Notes under the pieces: generated by a model | The model's database searches: none | Told to the model about the DNA's origin: nothing | Seen by the model: only the letters and a program-made list of their open reading frames with translations | DNA from: Campylobacterota bacterium | GTDB lineage: Bacteria; Campylobacterota; Campylobacteria; Campylobacterales; JAJVLF01 | DNA: 42,908 bases | Direction of reading: 5' to 3' | NCBI GenBank assembly: GCA_029255845.1 | Contig: JAJVLF010000001.1 | Location: 1-42,908, forward strand | Shown here: positions 25,505-36,093 of the stretch, piece after piece | Layout of the letters: every line of letters begins with the position of its first letter | Numbering within the stretch: position 1 is the stretch's first letter | Translations under genes and position numbers: made by a program

Positions 25505-28034
25505 GTTCTTTATCCATACCCTCTATAAATTTTACAATATTTTTAGAAGCATTTGATATAGGATTTAATGCTTGACTTGCTTTATCTACGAATTTAGCCA
25601 CTTTAATCACTCTGCTTAAAATTCCTTGCTTTTCAGCTTTATCTACTTCTGATGTATCTTTAATATCTTTATACTCAGCTACTAGCTTGGATATTTCTTT
25701 AATATCTTTTTTTACTTTTTTATATTCTTCACCATCTAAATTTTCTCTTTCTATATCATAATGTAGCTCTTCCATTTGGTTTTTAAATTTTACTAAACCT
25801 ATTTCTATATTATTATTTATCGTAATCTTAATTTTTGAATCTCCTATATGGACATCCCCATTAATTATGAACATATTTTGAGTTGCCTCTTTATCTGAGA
25901 AACCAAATATATCTTTTAGTTTATTTGTAGATTTTTCTACACCTTTCATAGTAGGTATATTTTCTTTATTTTGCACGACACCTTGAATATATTGATCATA
26001 AGCATATTCATTAGTCTCCTCTTCCAGCAAAGAATTAAATTTTAAATTTTGATAACTTTTCCCAATAAGCTCTGTAAGTCTAAGTCTAAGGCGAGTTAAA
26101 TATTCCCCTTTATCATCTCTCCAAACCTGCATATGAATAACTCTTTCATTTTTCTTAAGCCTAATTATAGCTTTTCTATCTCCCCAAGATAAATAAGCCC
26201 CTCTTTTCCATATATTATCCCCCTCAATCTCATCTCCGCATAAAGTAAGAAAATTATAAAAAAGAGCATCAGGCAATAAGTGAGGCATAGATGACTTAAA
26301 AATAACAGATACCCCTTGAGGTGTATCAAAAGTAGGTCTACTTTCTTGTGCTATCATAGGAACTCTATATTTATTATCTTTATGTTTATAAGCTAAATTA
26401 AATTGAACCAATATATCCAATAATGCTCCAAATTTATCATCAGCCACTTCTGGAGCATCAGAATAAACTTTTCTATTAAATATATCTTTTAATTTTTCTA
26501 CAGTTAAAAAGCTACTCTCATTATTTTTAGCACTTCTATTTAGCATATAATATATAGTCTCACTCAACCAAGTAGGATTAAGTATATACCAATTAGGGTC
26601 AATATGCTTAAAATGTAAAGCCACACCTAATTGATCTAATGCTTTTGCTACAGATTCTTGCATCCCCTCATCTATAATACCAGAACTTATTGCAAAGTCT
26701 ATATATGATTTTTTGTCTATACTATTTGTGTTTTCTTTTAATTTTTCTTTTAATTTTTCTTTTAAATTAAATTGCTCTTTTGTTATTTTATTATTTTTGA
26801 TTGTTTCATATATCAATGTATGCAATTTATCTTTAACTTTTTTAAGCCCTATATCTTTTTTACAAGATAGATTAAAAAAACCTTTAACAAAAGGATAATA
26901 TTCTTGTATATCATCCATATCAAAAGGCATAGGAGTTTGCATATCTTGTAGTTCATCTACTCTATTTTGCACGATAATAGTATCAGAAGAATTTCCAAAC
27001 AACCTCACATGCTCTAACCAGTATTCAATAAGCTCTCTCTCATCCGCTTCTCTAGCTCTTATCATAATAATATAAACACATTTATCTCTTAAAAATAAAC
27101 TATGAGAAGAATGTAAAAATACCTGCCCTCCAAAATCCCAATAATGAACATTAATTGTTTCATCATTAATAATGCTCTTTTTTTCTCTTATTTCAACTTT
27201 TGGTGTTGGCTCTTCATCATCTTTAATTTTTTCATCAAAAAACCTATGAACCAAAGATGTCTTACCTACATTTCCATGACCTAGCAAAATAACACGGGCT
27301 TCTGCTGTAGCTTGAAGAGAATCATTATCGACTTTTAAATGCTCCATAGCTAAAGACATATCATTATCTGCTTCTAAAAGCTCTTGGGGTAAATTAAAAC
27401 ATCTATCTAGTTTATCACTATCAAATATTCCTTTTAGCCAGTTTTTATATTCTTCCACCCAATAGGAAAATCCTATATCATTTAAATCATTATAGAATTT
27501 ATTTATAAGATTTTCATCTTGTGTTAATGTAATTTCTTTCCAAATTAAGTCTTTTTTATCTTGTATCAACTTTATATCATTATTCATATTTGAGAGAAGT
27601 TCATTTTTCGATGTATCGTGGGCAGAGTCATAGTTATAGGCAGAGGTATCGGCATAGTCATAGGCATAGGCAGAGGCAGAGGCAGCGGCAGAGGCAGCGG
27701 CAGAGGCAGCGGCAGCGACAGAGACAGAGACAGAGACAGAGACAGCGGCAGCGGCAGAGACAGAGGCAGCGGCAGCGGCAGAGACAGAGGCAGAGACATG
27801 AGTAGAAGAATAAATAAATTTATTCTTCTGATAAGATCTTATAGCTAAACTTAAAGCTCTAAAAATAGAAAATAAATGTTTTTTGTTATTGTTTCCCCAA
27901 TATGAAAAGCTATGAGCATTATAACTAAGCATAGGTAAAACCCTCAATGCACAACGAAGAGAAAAGTGAACTACTTTTTTTCTACTTAAAGGTTCTAGTA
28001 TTTTCTCAATTTCATTTCTTTTTAATTTTTTCAT
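25491..28034 (-). CDS. Roco-family (Roc-COR) GTPase with Ala/Ser/Val-rich N-terminal segment
   Basis: 847 residues. N-terminus: FSLRCALRVLPMLSYNA, then a low-complexity Ala/Ser/Val/Tyr segment (about 78-130) encoded by hexanucleotide repeats, then WVEEYKNWLKGIFD near 190. Roc GTPase: P-loop ARVILLGHGNVGKTSLVHRF (about 245-262), DFGGQ (about 299) and NRVDE (about 356) as the G4 motif. A COR-like region follows (about 400-620: YFSL-like SCKKDIGLKKVK, WYILNPTWLSETIYYMLNR, HLLPDALFYNFL). The last 150 residues are charged coiled coil. No kinase, LRR or TIR domain is seen. Roco proteins are nucleotide switches; the coiled coil may bind the AlbA_2 partner. Inference: sensor part of a conflict system. 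Confidence 0.88.
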   Translation of the reverse strand: MKKLKRNEIEKILEPLSRKKVVHFSLRCALRVLPMLSYNAHSFSYWGNNNKKHLFSIFRALSLAIRSYQKNKFIYSSTHVSASVSAAAAASVSAAAAVSVSVSVSVAAAASAAASAAASASAYAYDYADTSAYNYDSAHDTSKNELLSNMNNDIKLIQDKKDLIWKEITLTQDENLINKFYNDLNDIGFSYWVEEYKNWLKGIFDSDKLDRCFNLPQELLEADNDMSLAMEHLKVDNDSLQATAEARVILLGHGNVGKTSLVHRFFDEKIKDDEEPTPKVEIREKKSIINDETINVHYWDFGGQVFLHSSHSLFLRDKCVYIIMIRAREADERELIEYWLEHVRLFGNSSDTIIVQNRVDELQDMQTPMPFDMDDIQEYYPFVKGFFNLSCKKDIGLKKVKDKLHTLIYETIKNNKITKEQFNLKEKLKEKLKENTNSIDKKSYIDFAISSGIIDEGMQESVAKALDQLGVALHFKHIDPNWYILNPTWLSETIYYMLNRSAKNNESSFLTVEKLKDIFNRKVYSDAPEVADDKFGALLDILVQFNLAYKHKDNKYRVPMIAQESRPTFDTPQGVSVIFKSSMPHLLPDALFYNFLTLCGDEIEGDNIWKRGAYLSWGDRKAIIRLKKNERVIHMQVWRDDKGEYLTRLRLRLTELIGKSYQNLKFNSLLEEETNEYAYDQYIQGVVQNKENIPTMKGVEKSTNKLKDIFGFSDKEATQNMFIINGDVHIGDSKIKITINNNIEIGLVKFKNQMEELHYDIERENLDGEEYKKVKKDIKEISKLVAEYKDIKDTSEVDKAEKQGILSRVIKVAKFVDKASQALNPISNASKNIVKFIEGMDKELEDE
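27663..27794. repeat. Hexanucleotide tandem array GGCAG(A/C)/GACAG(A/C), 22 units
   Basis: 22 consecutive 6-base units beginning GGCATA and continuing GGCAGA, GGCAGC and GACAGA in mixed order up to 27794. On the minus strand each unit codes two residues (Ala-Ser, Ala-Ala or Val-Ser). Less regular units extend to about 27618. The period of 6 keeps frame, and the array is open in several frames, which explains three spurious ORFs in the track. Confidence 0.9.
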
Positions 28035-28068
28035 TATTGTCTTTCTTTATATTTATCTCGTATTCTCG

Positions 28069-28089
28069 TTTCCATAGTCTCTATGGAAA
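28069..28089. promoter_or_regulatory. Perfect 9-bp inverted repeat upstream of the Roco gene
   Basis: TTTCCATAG-TCT-CTATGGAAA lies 35-55 bases before the Roco ATG. It could be an operator for a dimeric regulator or a hairpin in the mRNA leader. A possible -10 (TATAGT on the minus strand, 28100-28105) lies just upstream, which would put the palindrome directly after the transcription start. Confidence 0.5.
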
Positions 28090-28158
28090 TACATACCTTA
28101 CTATAATTAAAAAATAACTACCATAAACACAAAAACTACCAATTTATTTATTAAAAAC

Positions 28159-29274
28159 CTAAGCACACCCACAACCCTTACTACTATCAGAACTACAAGC
28201 AGGTTTCCCGCCACTAGTAGGCTGTATCTCATCATTAGAAGTTTCTGATTTATCCAAAATATCTATCAATTTATGAGCCACTTGAATATATTTCTTAGAA
28301 GCTATATGCTCAGGGTCAAAATAAACTATCGGCTTACCTATATCTCCATTTTTTCTTATACCTAAATCTAATGGAATATTAGCTAAAACTTCGGTGCCAA
28401 ATTCATTAGCTACACCAATAGCACTATCTTTATCAAAAATATCAGATTCTTCATTACAATGAGGACAAATAAAACCACTCATATTTTCTATCATTCCAGC
28501 TATTGGAATTTTTAGTTTTTTAAACATATCTAGGCTTCTTTTTGAATCGTCTAAAGAAACTAATTGAGGGGTAGTTACGACTACACCAGCACTTACAGGG
28601 ACTGATTGAGCTAATGTAAGCTGTGCATCGCCTGTTCCTGGGGGCATATCTATTACTAGGACATCTAAGTCTCCCCATTGGACATCTGTTAAAAGCTGAT
28701 TGATTACTTTCATAATCATCGCTCCTCTCCATATTAAGGACTCATTACCATCAATTAAAGATCCCATACTAATTGCTTTTACTCCAAATACATCAAATGG
28801 TTCTATCGTTTTTGGGGTAAGTTTTGGTTTTTGGTTTAAAAATCCCATCATTCTTGGGACATTAGGTCCATATATGTCAGCATCTAGTAAGCCTACTGAT
28901 TTTCCTTGCATAGCTAAGGCTATAGCTATATTTACAGAGCTTGTTGTTTTTCCAACTCCTCCTTTACCACTACTAATCATTAAAAACTTTTTAATATTAG
29001 GTGCTATGTTTTTAGGTGCTGATTGTTTTGGAGCTTGTGCTTGTGCCTCTGGTTGCTCTATCTCTATGTCAATACTAAATTCGCTTAATGCTTTACTTAT
29101 ATCTTCTTTTAATTTTGCAGATACTTCACTTGCAGGAGATGGTATTTTAAGCATAATATCAAACTTGCCATCATTTTCTTTAATGTCTTTAATAAAACCA
29201 AATGCAACAATATCTTTTGAAAACCCTGGATATATTACTTCTTGTAATTTTTCTTTTATTTTCTCTATGCTCAA
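28159..29274 (-). CDS. mrp: Iron-sulfur cluster carrier protein Mrp/ApbC
   Basis: P-loop ATPase that carries [4Fe-4S] clusters to apo-proteins. An N-terminal MIP18/DUF59 domain (about 1-80) precedes the deviant Walker A MISSGKGGVGKTTSSVNIA (about 95-112), Walker B-like LVIDMPPGTGDAQLTL (about 205) and FICPHCNE, which holds the CxxC that bridges the cluster in the dimer. The C-terminal tail adds extra cysteines (ACSSDSSKGCGCA). 371 residues is normal. It starts right after thiC; thiC makes a radical-SAM Fe-S enzyme, so the neighbourhood makes sense. Confidence 0.95.
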   Translation of the reverse strand: MSIEKIKEKLQEVIYPGFSKDIVAFGFIKDIKENDGKFDIMLKIPSPASEVSAKLKEDISKALSEFSIDIEIEQPEAQAQAPKQSAPKNIAPNIKKFLMISSGKGGVGKTTSSVNIAIALAMQGKSVGLLDADIYGPNVPRMMGFLNQKPKLTPKTIEPFDVFGVKAISMGSLIDGNESLIWRGAMIMKVINQLLTDVQWGDLDVLVIDMPPGTGDAQLTLAQSVPVSAGVVVTTPQLVSLDDSKRSLDMFKKLKIPIAGMIENMSGFICPHCNEESDIFDKDSAIGVANEFGTEVLANIPLDLGIRKNGDIGKPIVYFDPEHIASKKYIQVAHKLIDILDKSETSNDEIQPTSGGKPACSSDSSKGCGCA

Positions 29275-29275
29275 T

Positions 29276-30652
<1,377 letters not shown>

Positions 30653-30670
30653 TCAATGTATCAAAATAAT

Positions 30671-30676
30671 ATTATA
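30671..30676 (-). promoter_or_regulatory. -10 element for thiC
   Basis: Minus-strand TATAAT about 46 bases before the thiC ATG, preceded by an AT-rich stretch. With start near 30664 the leader would be about 40 bases, too short for a TPP riboswitch. Confidence 0.35.
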
Positions 30677-30730
30677 GGGAGTTAAAAATTGTTTAAATGT
30701 TGGCAATTTTGTTTATAATGTTTATATAAT

Positions 30731-30875
30731 TCGTAATGCCATTAAGCTAAGTAATAAATCGCCTATCTTAATGACGACTACAAAAAACGGATTACAAGAT
30801 ACGGAGTAAAGCAATTAAGGCACCTAAACACTCTTTTTTTGTAATCTGCCATTAAGTCTTAATTTAATGGCAATG
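30731..30875. other. Intergenic region with direct and inverted repeats of TGCCATTAAG
   Basis: Between desaturase and thiC. GTAATGCCATTAAG at 30733-30746 recurs as GTAATCTGCCATTAAG at 30841-30856, and the latter forms a hairpin TGCCATTAA-GTCTTAAT-TTAATGGCA (30847-30872). There is no U-tract on either side, so it is not a standard terminator. The middle (about 95 bases) holds no ORF. It could be a small RNA or the remnant of a mobile element. Confidence 0.4.
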
Positions 30876-30891
30876 GAGGCTACCTTACATA

Positions 30892-31884
30892 TTAGCTATT
30901 TACTGCTAATCCTCTTGATGCTACCATTCTTTCTTTAGTGCCTTGCCCATTTCCCGCTAACTCCTGATAAACTTCCTTATATGCCTGAAAAGGAGAAGTC
31001 TCATAATAAGTAACATTATTCTCTCTACAAAAATCTTTTGTAATTTTAGCTATTTTTAAAAGATTAAATCTAGGGGCTTTTGGGAAAATGTGATGTTCTA
31101 TTTGTGTATTTAGACCGCCATAAATAAAATGGATAAATAAGCCACCTTTGACATTTCTGCTTGTTCTTGTTTGTAAATCTAACCAAGTAATATCTTTCGC
31201 TACATCATCTTCTATGACTTCACATCCATAATGATTGGTCATTATTACTAAGCCAAATATAAAACCATAAACTCCATACATTACAGCTAAAAATAATAAA
31301 GCTTCGCCTGAATGCATCCAGATATAAGCTGGGATTAGAAAATGTGAAGCTACAGCTATTAAATCTATTATTTTTTTCTTATTAATACAATACGATATGG
31401 ATTGATACAAAAAGCTAGTAATAATAAATGGCAATAAAAACCAATACAATATATGCTGATTATCGTGAAATAAAGAAATCCAATTTCTTCTACCAGCAAA
31501 AGCACCACCAATAGCTTGAATATCTTCATCTTTAGAAGCTATATTAGAATAAGTGTGATGTAAAACATTATGTGCATATTTCCACCAATTTGCTGAGAGA
31601 CCTAAGATAAAATTACCATAAATTAATGAAAATTTTAAATTCAATTTTCTTGAAAAGTATTGACCATGGACTAAATCATGAGCCACATAAGTTGATCTTA
31701 GCATAACTAGCACCATCATTAATGCATTTAAAATAGGGTTAATTTCTCCTACTAAAGATAAAGATAAAATTAAAGCAGAGAAAACAATAGCCATTTCAAA
31801 AGCTCCTCTAATGGGACTTTTTGCTAATAAGCCCTCTTTTTGCACCTTAGCGCTTAATTCTTTTAGTAAATTATTATAATCCAT
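30892..31884 (-). CDS. Membrane fatty acid desaturase
   Basis: Di-iron acyl desaturase of the membrane type. Three His boxes are present: H69DLVH73, H105NVLHH110, and QIEHH near residue 260, with the Gln variant of box 3 typical of front-end and acyl-lipid desaturases. Four hydrophobic segments (about 30-65, 83-100, 140-170, 190-220) fit the usual topology. 330 residues. It starts 11 bp after fapA and is the last gene of the bamD-lon-fapA group. Inference: introduces double bonds into membrane lipid acyl chains; the exact position is unknown. Confidence 0.9.
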   Translation of the reverse strand: MDYNNLLKELSAKVQKEGLLAKSPIRGAFEMAIVFSALILSLSLVGEINPILNALMMVLVMLRSTYVAHDLVHGQYFSRKLNLKFSLIYGNFILGLSANWWKYAHNVLHHTYSNIASKDEDIQAIGGAFAGRRNWISLFHDNQHILYWFLLPFIITSFLYQSISYCINKKKIIDLIAVASHFLIPAYIWMHSGEALLFLAVMYGVYGFIFGLVIMTNHYGCEVIEDDVAKDITWLDLQTRTSRNVKGGLFIHFIYGGLNTQIEHHIFPKAPRFNLLKIAKITKDFCRENNVTYYETSPFQAYKEVYQELAGNGQGTKERMVASRGLAVNS

Positions 31885-31895
31885 AGTTACTCCTA

Positions 31896-33716
31896 TTAGT
31901 GTATTAGATTTTGTTTTTTTAAAGCATCAAATGAAATTGGAGATTTCATCGTGCCTTTAGTCGGGTAAAAATTATGAACTTTACCATCATGATGTATACA
32001 GACAGAGTTTCCTGCTGTCCACATTGAGCCTACTTCCATAAAGGCACTTTCGGTGTCATCATAAATAGCTTTTATTTTTTGACCAATATCTTCTAGTTTG
32101 TCTTTATATTTTTGGACATTATTTTCTAATTCATCTTTTTCTTCTTGAAGTTTAACAAGTGCTTGAAGTTTATTATCCATAGCTGTGCTAGATTTTATAT
32201 TATATCTTAGTTTATCTATCTTATCATCTCTTTGGACATTCAATGATTCTTCATTAAATTTTATTAAAAACATTTTTTCTTTAAGTTTTTTTTCTTCTTT
32301 TTTAATAGTATCTTCAAGAACATCTTTTTCATGTGTCATATCTTCTAAGCTAACACCTTTTTTATCTCCAAATGATTTACCTAATGGCTTAAGGGTAAAT
32401 GTATTGCTCTCACCTATGATACTTTTAACTTCTATTTTACGAGAAGCTATTATTTCTACATTCGCCTCTAAGTTATCTATAGAAATATTTTCCCCCTCTA
32501 TGCGACCACCTCTAGCTGTTTTTACTTTTATACTCTTAGCAAAAACAGTCCCACCTTCTAAGATATCAATAAGAACACTCTCTCCTTTTAATTCACCTTT
32601 ATGGACAGCTATCTGAGCTTTTTTGGCTATTATTTTACTTTTTGAATGTGTCTGACCTCCGATTTTAACGATATTACCTTCGACAGTAGCAGATGGTCCC
32701 ACATTTCCATTTACATTTACTTTATCTGCTTTGACATTTATATTTCCACCAACAGCATCAGAGAGCTTATCTTTACTTTTAATATTTATAGACACACCAT
32801 CATCTAATGAAGTTACTAGCTTATCCTTATTTCTAATATTAGCTGTGCTCATTTCTGTTTTATTGTCTATCCTTAGAAATTTTCTCTCAAAAAAAACAAA
32901 TCCCGCTTCTTTAGCAATATAATCAATAAACTTATCGTTTTCTTTTTTTTCAATAGTTTTTGAATCAATAGTAAATTTAGGTGTATGAGCGGGCTTCATG
33001 ATACCTACCTTAATAACTCCACCATTATAAGTTCTACCTATAATCCCTTCTACAACTTTATGGTATTTAATAATAGTAGAATGTTTTTTAGCAGATGCTA
33101 ATTTTACCTTATTGCCACCATCTTCACTATCATCCACTTTCGTATTTGTTTTATAAACCATTTCTAATGAATCAGGCATGGGCTTACGAGGAGCTGGGAA
33201 ATCAATAGCTTTTATTTTTATTTCTTCACTAATTATCTCACCTTCTTCATAGTTTTTATAAAGTTCATCCACTTCTTTGCTTAATGAAATATTATCATCT
33301 GTTCTTATAAGGCATTTATTTAATAGTAAAATACTTTCAAGATGGTTTAAAAATATTTCTCTATTAAATGAGCTTAATTTTAAGTCTTGATTTTTTTTAA
33401 TTACAAGGTATCCAGTTGTATGAGCACTGTTATTGGCAAAAACAATATTAGGAAATGTAATTAAATCATTTTCCCCTCCTCTCATTATCAGATCATACTT
33501 TTGAGTAATAGCTAAATCAGGGTCAGTTAAGTCTCTATCAGACAAAATTAATGATTCTATTATCTCTTTTGTTCTTTTATTTTTAATTATTGTTGATACT
33601 TTTTTAATATCAAAAGAAATTTTGTCACTAGGAATATTAAACTGAATAGTTGCCTGTATTACTGCCACTAAGACATTATCAGTAGTTATGCTATAAGGAG
33701 CATGATTCATATTCAT
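31896..33716 (-). CDS. FapA family protein (DUF342)
   Basis: 606 residues. N-terminal region, then a middle beta-helix domain with repeated Gly/Val/Lys-rich strands (VNIKADKVNVNGNVGPSATVEGNIVKIGGQ, SKSKIIAKKAQIAVHKGELKGESVLIDILEGGTVFAKSIKV) and a C-terminal coiled coil (about 470-545, KEEKKLKEKMFLIKFNEESLNVQ). Known: DUF342/FapA proteins are polymer-forming beta-helix cytoplasmic proteins, in some bacteria tied to flagella, polarity or signalling. No kinase or receiver domain attached. It begins 2 bp after the lon stop, so it is translated with lon. Confidence 0.87.
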   Translation of the reverse strand: MNMNHAPYSITTDNVLVAVIQATIQFNIPSDKISFDIKKVSTIIKNKRTKEIIESLILSDRDLTDPDLAITQKYDLIMRGGENDLITFPNIVFANNSAHTTGYLVIKKNQDLKLSSFNREIFLNHLESILLLNKCLIRTDDNISLSKEVDELYKNYEEGEIISEEIKIKAIDFPAPRKPMPDSLEMVYKTNTKVDDSEDGGNKVKLASAKKHSTIIKYHKVVEGIIGRTYNGGVIKVGIMKPAHTPKFTIDSKTIEKKENDKFIDYIAKEAGFVFFERKFLRIDNKTEMSTANIRNKDKLVTSLDDGVSINIKSKDKLSDAVGGNINVKADKVNVNGNVGPSATVEGNIVKIGGQTHSKSKIIAKKAQIAVHKGELKGESVLIDILEGGTVFAKSIKVKTARGGRIEGENISIDNLEANVEIIASRKIEVKSIIGESNTFTLKPLGKSFGDKKGVSLEDMTHEKDVLEDTIKKEEKKLKEKMFLIKFNEESLNVQRDDKIDKLRYNIKSSTAMDNKLQALVKLQEEKDELENNVQKYKDKLEDIGQKIKAIYDDTESAFMEVGSMWTAGNSVCIHHDGKVHNFYPTKGTMKSPISFDALKKQNLIH

Positions 33717-33718
33717 AA

Positions 33719-36085
33719 TTAAATTATCACCCTTTTAATAACTTCAGACACTCTACTAACACCAATAATTTCCATATTTTCCTTAACATCATCTGGAATA
33801 TCTTTCAAATCTTTATCAAAATTCTTCTTAGGAATTAAAGCCGTCTTAATCCCCGCCTTAAAAGCAGCAATTAATTTTTCCTTTAAGCCACCTATAGCCA
33901 AAACATCCCCATTTAGATTAAGCTCCCCAGTCAAAGCACATAATCTATCAATTTTCCTTGCTGAATACAAAGAAGCAATAGCACAAGCCAAAGCAACACC
34001 AGCACTAGGACCATCTTTAGGAGTGGCACCTTCAGGCACATGGATATGTAAATCAATTTTTTTATTTAATTCATCCAAGCTAATAGTCTTATTTTTTATC
34101 TTTATCCCTAAATCAAGCTCTCCTGTCGCAAACATTTTTTTTGCCACACTTAATGCAATTTTTGTAGATTCTTTCATTACATTACCTAAATTACCAGTGA
34201 TATTGACAGCTCCTTTACCTTCTATATACATAGATTCTATCTTCAATAAATCTCCACCCACAGGAGTCCAAGCCAAGCCATTTATTATGCCTATTGTGTT
34301 TTTGCTAATTGGTTTTGATATATCAAATTTTTCATTATCTAAAAACAAAGATAGGTTTTTTAAAGTTATGCTCATAGATTTTTTATTTTCTTCTAAAAAT
34401 ATCTTAATACATTTCCTACAAATCTTTGATATTTGTCTCCTAAGGTTTCTCACTCCAGCTTCTTTCGTATAATCATCTATTATTTTTTGTAAAACAGAGT
34501 CTGAAATTTTAATCTCACTTTTAATTAGTGAATGCTTTTTCATCTCTTGAGGTAATAAATAGTTCTTAGCAATATGAAATTTCTCTAATGGAGTATAAGA
34601 ATGCACAAAAATACTCTCAAGTCTATCTCTTAATGCATAAGGAATTTTCCCATATTCATTTGCAGTAGCGATAAAAAGAACTTTCGATAAATCTATTTCA
34701 AAATTCAAATAATGATCTCTAAAATTATTATTTTGCTCAGGGTCAAGTATCTCTAAAAATGCCGAACTAGGGTCTCCTCTATGATTACTGCCTAATTTAT
34801 CAATCTCATCAAGCACTATTACTGGGTTCATAGTCTCAGCATCTATAAGTCCTTGTGTAATTCTCCCACACATAGCCCCAATATAAGTTCGTCTATGACC
34901 ACGAAGCTCATTTACATCTTCCATCCCACCTAGAGATATTCTAATGAGTTTTCTTTTTAAAGCAGAAGAAATAGAATTAGCCAATGATGTCTTACCAACC
35001 CCTGGAGGTCCCACAAAGCATAATATATTACTAGCACCTTTATTATCTTTTGATTTTTTAAGTTCTAAAAATTTTTTAACAGCAAAATGCTCCAAAATTC
35101 TATCTTTAGCATCTTTTAAAGAGTAATGGTCATTATCAAGAGATGTTTTAATATCTTTAATATCTGTTTGCTCTAGCGAGGTTTTATCAAAAGGAATACT
35201 AAGAGTAACATCTATATAGTTTTGAATCATAGAAGACTCACTCCCACCATCATGACTAATACCAGCATATCTTTTTATTTGTTTTTGGATTTCCTTATGA
35301 GCCTTTTTAGACATAAATGGTTTTAATGTCTTTAATTTCTTTTTATATTCTTTAACTTCATCTATTTTAGATTTATCAATATCTAATTCTTTATGAATTT
35401 CCCTTAATTGCTCTTTTAGTAAATACTCTTTATTATGTTTCTCCATTTTAGAAAAAGCTTTATTTCTTATATTTGCTTTAAGCTCAAATGAATGAATTTC
35501 TTTAGCGATAATATCTATTAATCTTGTCAATCTTTTTTCAATATCTTCTTCGATAAATAGCTCATTAGCCTCTTTATAATCGATCCTAATAGAGCTAGCA
35601 ACTATTTCACTTAATCTATAAGGATTTTTAGTCTCAAAAATTACATTTATCAAATCTTTTGGTATATTATTTGATATTTTAGAATAAGCCGTTATATGCT
35701 CTTTTAAAATATCCGCAATAGCATCTATATTTTCTTTATCATAAGGCTTTTTCCCTATCAAGTCCACCTTAGCATGAAAAATATCGCCTCTTTGGAATTG
35801 AAGTATTTTCCCCGTAGATATTCCTTGAAATAAGATTTTTATCTTCCCATCAGATAATGAAGTCTTTCGCATAACATGCCCAATAACCCCAACATCATAA
35901 TAAGTATCTTTCTTTTTCTTATTTACGATTACTAATAATTTATTTTCTTTTAAAGAATAATCAACAGCCTTTATATTTGATTCATTTTCCGTGAAAATAG
36001 GGACAATCATAAAAGGATAAAGAACAAAATTATCCTCCGTCCATACAGGCAAGTCATCAGGAAATTTATGTTGATCAATAGTCAT
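33719..36085 (-). CDS. lon: ATP-dependent protease Lon
   Basis: Cytoplasmic quality-control protease, hexameric AAA+ with Ser-Lys dyad. Seen: N-terminal substrate-binding LON domain (about 10-200), coiled coil, AAA+ module with Walker A FVGPPGVGKTSLANSI (about 355-370) and Walker B NPVIVLDEIDKLG, then the protease domain with the nucleophile Ser in TPKDGPSAGVALA (about 690) and the base Lys in GLKEKLIAAFKAG (about 733). 788 residues is normal. It starts 8 bp after bamD. Confidence 0.97.
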   Translation of the reverse strand: MTIDQHKFPDDLPVWTEDNFVLYPFMIVPIFTENESNIKAVDYSLKENKLLVIVNKKKKDTYYDVGVIGHVMRKTSLSDGKIKILFQGISTGKILQFQRGDIFHAKVDLIGKKPYDKENIDAIADILKEHITAYSKISNNIPKDLINVIFETKNPYRLSEIVASSIRIDYKEANELFIEEDIEKRLTRLIDIIAKEIHSFELKANIRNKAFSKMEKHNKEYLLKEQLREIHKELDIDKSKIDEVKEYKKKLKTLKPFMSKKAHKEIQKQIKRYAGISHDGGSESSMIQNYIDVTLSIPFDKTSLEQTDIKDIKTSLDNDHYSLKDAKDRILEHFAVKKFLELKKSKDNKGASNILCFVGPPGVGKTSLANSISSALKRKLIRISLGGMEDVNELRGHRRTYIGAMCGRITQGLIDAETMNPVIVLDEIDKLGSNHRGDPSSAFLEILDPEQNNNFRDHYLNFEIDLSKVLFIATANEYGKIPYALRDRLESIFVHSYTPLEKFHIAKNYLLPQEMKKHSLIKSEIKISDSVLQKIIDDYTKEAGVRNLRRQISKICRKCIKIFLEENKKSMSITLKNLSLFLDNEKFDISKPISKNTIGIINGLAWTPVGGDLLKIESMYIEGKGAVNITGNLGNVMKESTKIALSVAKKMFATGELDLGIKIKNKTISLDELNKKIDLHIHVPEGATPKDGPSAGVALACAIASLYSARKIDRLCALTGELNLNGDVLAIGGLKEKLIAAFKAGIKTALIPKKNFDKDLKDIPDDVKENMEIIGVSRVSEVIKRVII

Positions 36086-36093
36086 ATATTCTC

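Noticed and set aside
27584-27848. Three ORFs (one minus, two plus) over the hexanucleotide array
   Set aside because: They are made almost only of period-6 repeats (Gln-Arg, Gly-Ser/Arg or Leu-Pro/Ser) and lie inside the Roco gene, whose frame has real domains on both sides.
28520-28732. 70-residue minus-strand ORF within mrp
   Set aside because: Another frame of the mrp coding sequence, with no start signal.
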